From assembly GCA_046484325.1 (NCBI GenBank), contig JAWOJB010000004.1, positions 1 through 14,301 of the forward strand: a stretch of DNA of 14,301 nt, given 5' to 3'. This stretch comes from JAWOJB01 sp046484325. Its GTDB lineage: Bacteria > Actinomycetota > Acidimicrobiia > Spongiisociales > ZC4RG35. The position numbers and the translations under genes were made by a program. The notes beneath the pieces are model-generated. The model was not told where the DNA came from. It did no database searches and saw nothing but the letters and a program-made list of their open reading frames with translations. Numbering within the stretch: position 1 is the first letter of the stretch; every line of letters begins with the position of its first letter. Positions 12,477-14,301 of the stretch are shown here, one piece after another.

Positions 12477-13041
12477 GGAGGGTCTCAAACGCCACCTCCG
12501 GCGCCAGGCGCGTACCCTCGCCCCTCCCACCGATGCCGAGTCGGCAGCCGTCGTGTCACACCTGGAGGGCCTGCTGGCACCCTTGCGGCCATCGCTGGTC
12601 CTCACCTACCTCGCCCTCCCCGACGAGGTCGATCTCGTTGCGCTCGTGGCGGCGCTGCCGAGCCATCGCTGGGCCGTGACCCGCACCAGCCTCGACGGCC
12701 TCACCATCCACCCGCTCGATTCCGTCATGGAGACCCATCCCTTCGGTATACGCCAGCCGGTGCGGGAATCTGCTGAGGTCCCGGTGACCGACGTCGATGT
12801 GGCACTGGTGCCTGGCAGGCTGTTCGGTCCGGGTGGGGAGCGACTGGGCCGCGGGGCGGGACTCTACGACGGACTGCTCCCCTCTCTCCGCCCGGAGGCG
12901 CTTCGCATCGGCGTCACCGTGGAGCGGTTCGTCGTGGACGGTGGGCTTCCGATGGGACCGCACGACGTGTGGATGACCCATCTCGTGACCGAGGTGGGTG
13001 TGCGAATCACGCAGCCACGGCCGCCGCTCGCCGCCCTCTGA
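12475..13041 (+). CDS. ygfA: 5-formyltetrahydrofolate cyclo-ligase (MTHFS)
   Basis: This 188-residue cytoplasmic enzyme converts 5-formyl-THF to 5,10-methenyl-THF with ATP, returning folinic acid to the one-carbon pool. The diagnostic segment is LVPGRLFGPGGERLGRGAGL then YDGLL (111-135), matching the family pattern VPG.aFd..G.RLG.G.GyYDR.L. The C-terminus has LPMGPHDVWM (158-167) and LVTEVGV (170-176), matching the usual P.e.hD..vd..vTe. The N-terminus is short but has the expected basic helix (KRHLRRQAR, 5-13). ATG 12475 lacks a Shine-Dalgarno and sits seven bases after a -10 element, so a leaderless mRNA is likely. Its 3' end overlaps the convergent MFS gene by 35 bp. The identification is firm. 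Confidence 0.92.
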   Translation: MEGLKRHLRRQARTLAPPTDAESAAVVSHLEGLLAPLRPSLVLTYLALPDEVDLVALVAALPSHRWAVTRTSLDGLTIHPLDSVMETHPFGIRQPVRESAEVPVTDVDVALVPGRLFGPGGERLGRGAGLYDGLLPSLRPEALRIGVTVERFVVDGGLPMGPHDVWMTHLVTEVGVRITQPRPPLAAL

Positions 13042-14239
13042 CGGCCAGGATCCCGACCGGGACGACCAGGAGTCCGAGCCCCACGACGCTCAGGACGGCG
13101 TAGCCGGCGGCCTGCAGCACCACCCCGGCGAGGGCGCTGGCCGCGGCCCCGGCGAGCAGGACCATCGAATCCACCCACCCCTGCAGACGGGGCCGCACCA
13201 CCATCGGGATGCCGGTCGCCAGCGCCGCGCTCCCGGCCACGAACCCCATGTTCCAGCCGACGCCGAGCAGGAAGAGGCCGGTGGTGAGCCAGACGGTGGC
13301 CGTGGGAGGAGCCGTGGCGGAGAGCAGCGCCGACCCGCCCAGGGTGGCGGCGGCCGCCCAGATCATCCTGACCGGGCCGATGCGGTCGACGATCCGGCCC
13401 GTGATCGGGGAGAAGGCGAACATCCCGAGCGTGTGCGCCGAGATCACCAACCCGACGATCTCCAGGCCCCGGCCGGTGTCCTCGATGTGGAGCGGCGTGG
13501 CAGTCATGATGAGCACCATTACCACCTGCCCGGACACCATGGCCGCCACAGCCACCTGAACCCGGGGGAGCCGGAGGAGCGGGGCGATCCGGCGGTCGCC
13601 CCCGTCTCGGTGGTCCTCGTCGGCGGGCCCGTGCGAGGCCAGGGTGAGGGGATCGGGGCGGAGCGCGGTGAGGTAGAGGGCGGACGCCACGCCCATGGTG
13701 AGGATCGTGATGAGGTATGCCCCCAGGTAGCCGCTCCGACCCATGCCGGTGGCCCATGCCCCAGCCGGTTCCAGCAGCGCCGGGCCGGCCACCGCCCCTA
13801 TGGTCCCGGCCCAGACCACCAGGCTCACCGCCGTGCCGCGCCGCTCCGCCGGGGCCATGTCGGAGGCCGCGTACCGGGCCATTGGGGTGGACGCCTGGCC
13901 GAACCCGAGCAGGATCATCCCGAGAATCAGCACCGCGAGTGAGGACGTGATCACCCCCACCGCCGCCACCGCCGCACCGGTAGCGGCGACCGCGTACCCG
14001 ATCGCCAGGGCGGGGCGGCGTCCGTGCCTGGCCACCGTGGCGGACAGGATCGCGGTCCCGGCAGCCGTGCCGGCCACCGCCAGCGCGCCCGGGATCCCGG
14101 CCAAGGTCGCCGACCCGGTGATCGCACGAGTTGCGAGCCCGGTGACGGTGACGGCGGCGATGTAGCCGGTGGTCCCCAGACCGACCGCTGCGAACAGGAC
14201 GGCCGTGAGGCGGCGGCGCGCGCGGTCGAGCTCGGGCAC
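13007..14239 (-). CDS. Major facilitator superfamily transporter
   Basis: This protein of about 410 residues has the pattern of 12 transmembrane helices of MFS drug/metabolite exporters, with a polar central loop near 220-245 (GPADEDHRDGGDRR). A motif-A-like loop after TM2 reads VARHGRRPAL (near residues 69-78), and the second half has a counterpart, ITGRIVDRIGPVRM. The substrate cannot be inferred. GTG 14239 (MPELDRARRRLTAV) is preferred: a promoter GCGACA-17-TACACT ends six bases before it, giving a leaderless transcript and a normal short N-terminus. The longer open frame begins at GTG 14287 and adds 16 residues, but that stretch would contain the promoter itself. The 3' end overlaps the cyclo-ligase gene by 35 bp, tail to tail. 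Confidence 0.88.
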   Translation of the reverse strand: MPELDRARRRLTAVLFAAVGLGTTGYIAAVTVTGLATRAITGSATLAGIPGALAVAGTAAGTAILSATVARHGRRPALAIGYAVAATGAAVAAVGVITSSLAVLILGMILLGFGQASTPMARYAASDMAPAERRGTAVSLVVWAGTIGAVAGPALLEPAGAWATGMGRSGYLGAYLITILTMGVASALYLTALRPDPLTLASHGPADEDHRDGGDRRIAPLLRLPRVQVAVAAMVSGQVVMVLIMTATPLHIEDTGRGLEIVGLVISAHTLGMFAFSPITGRIVDRIGPVRMIWAAAATLGGSALLSATAPPTATVWLTTGLFLLGVGWNMGFVAGSAALATGIPMVVRPRLQGWVDSMVLLAGAAASALAGVVLQAAGYAVLSVVGLGLLVVPVGILAVRGRRAAAVAA

Positions 14240-14245
14240 GGCGGG

Positions 14246-14274
14246 AGTGTACGAACCCGACCGAGGCCTGTCGC
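14246..14274 (-). promoter_or_regulatory. Leaderless promoter of the MFS gene
   Basis: On the minus strand GCGACA (14274-14269; four of six to TTGACA), a 17-bp spacer and TACACT (14251-14246) precede GTG 14239 by six bases. This decides the choice of start codon for the transporter. Confidence 0.55.
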
Positions 14275-14275
14275 C

Positions 14276-14301
14276 TAACGTCCCCACGGGAGGTCGGCAT
14301 G
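14276..14301 (+). other. Probable start of the next plus-strand gene
   Basis: The window ends with ATG at 14299-14301. GGGAGG (14288-14293) lies five bases before it, and TAACGT (14276-14281) could be a -10 element. Only the first codon is visible, so no product can be named. If real, it diverges from the MFS gene. Confidence 0.35.

Noticed and set aside
12864..14300. 478-residue minus-strand open frame overlapping the MFS gene
   Set aside because: It is Arg/Gly/Pro/His-rich and low in hydrophobic residues, a frame-shifted reading of the same strand that encodes the transporter.
1..14301. CRISPR array, tRNA or rRNA genes, insertion sequences or phage attachment sites
   Set aside because: No regularly spaced direct repeats, no tRNA-like cloverleaf with CCA end, no transposase gene and no terminal repeats were seen on reading both strands.

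Overview
The window is high-G+C chromosomal DNA, about two-thirds G+C by eye and dense with genes. It very probably comes from an actinobacterium, and possibly from a deep-branching environmental class such as Acidimicrobiia. The actinobacterial assignment rests on three things seen in the sequence. A perfect TCGAAC-N4-GTTCGA LexA box precedes an imuA-imuB pair. Several genes have a TANNNT -10 element 6-8 nt before the start codon, which suggests leaderless transcripts. GTG starts are common. The class is inference only.

Bases 1-7800, all on the plus strand, read as one catabolic or uptake locus. It begins with the 3' end of a DUF1116 (AllG/YlbE-like) gene. Next comes a three-gene molybdenum hydroxylase (FAD subunit, 2x[2Fe-2S] subunit, Mo-cofactor subunit). 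A tightly coupled trio follows: a GNAT-like protein, a thiolase-fold protein and a DUF35 OB-fold/zinc-ribbon protein. The last gene is an NCS2 nucleobase permease of the uracil type. DUF1116 proteins, molybdenum hydroxylases and NCS2 carriers all occur in nucleobase or ureide catabolism, so a pathway for a heterocyclic N-compound is the simplest reading. Two features do not fit a textbook pathway. The thiolase-fold protein has Pro where the nucleophilic Cys should be. The Mo subunit has Ala at the position of bovine xanthine oxidase Glu802 but keeps the Arg880 equivalent. This block is the best candidate for something undescribed. The permease start codon also lies inside a strong hairpin, with a second well-placed start just downstream.

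Bases 7801-9551 hold a minus-strand lipoprotein of the SagB/nitroreductase family, convergent with the permease across a perfect 15-bp hairpin. Divergent from it is a plus-strand Fpg/Nei-family DNA glycosylase, which ends at a perfect 17-bp hairpin.

Bases 9571-11699 are an SOS unit. A LexA operator fills the spacer of a putative promoter ahead of overlapping imuA-like and imuB genes for translesion mutagenesis. No dnaE2 follows within the window.

Bases 11690-14301 are housekeeping and transport genes. plsC (minus) and a 5-formyltetrahydrofolate cyclo-ligase gene (plus) diverge from a 35-bp gap carrying mirror-image leaderless promoters. An MFS transporter (minus) converges on the cyclo-ligase gene with a 35-bp overlap and has its own leaderless promoter. 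The window ends on an ATG preceded by GGGAGG, probably the start of the next plus-strand gene. No tRNA, rRNA, CRISPR array, insertion sequence or attachment site was seen. No stretch over 300 bases lacks a gene.
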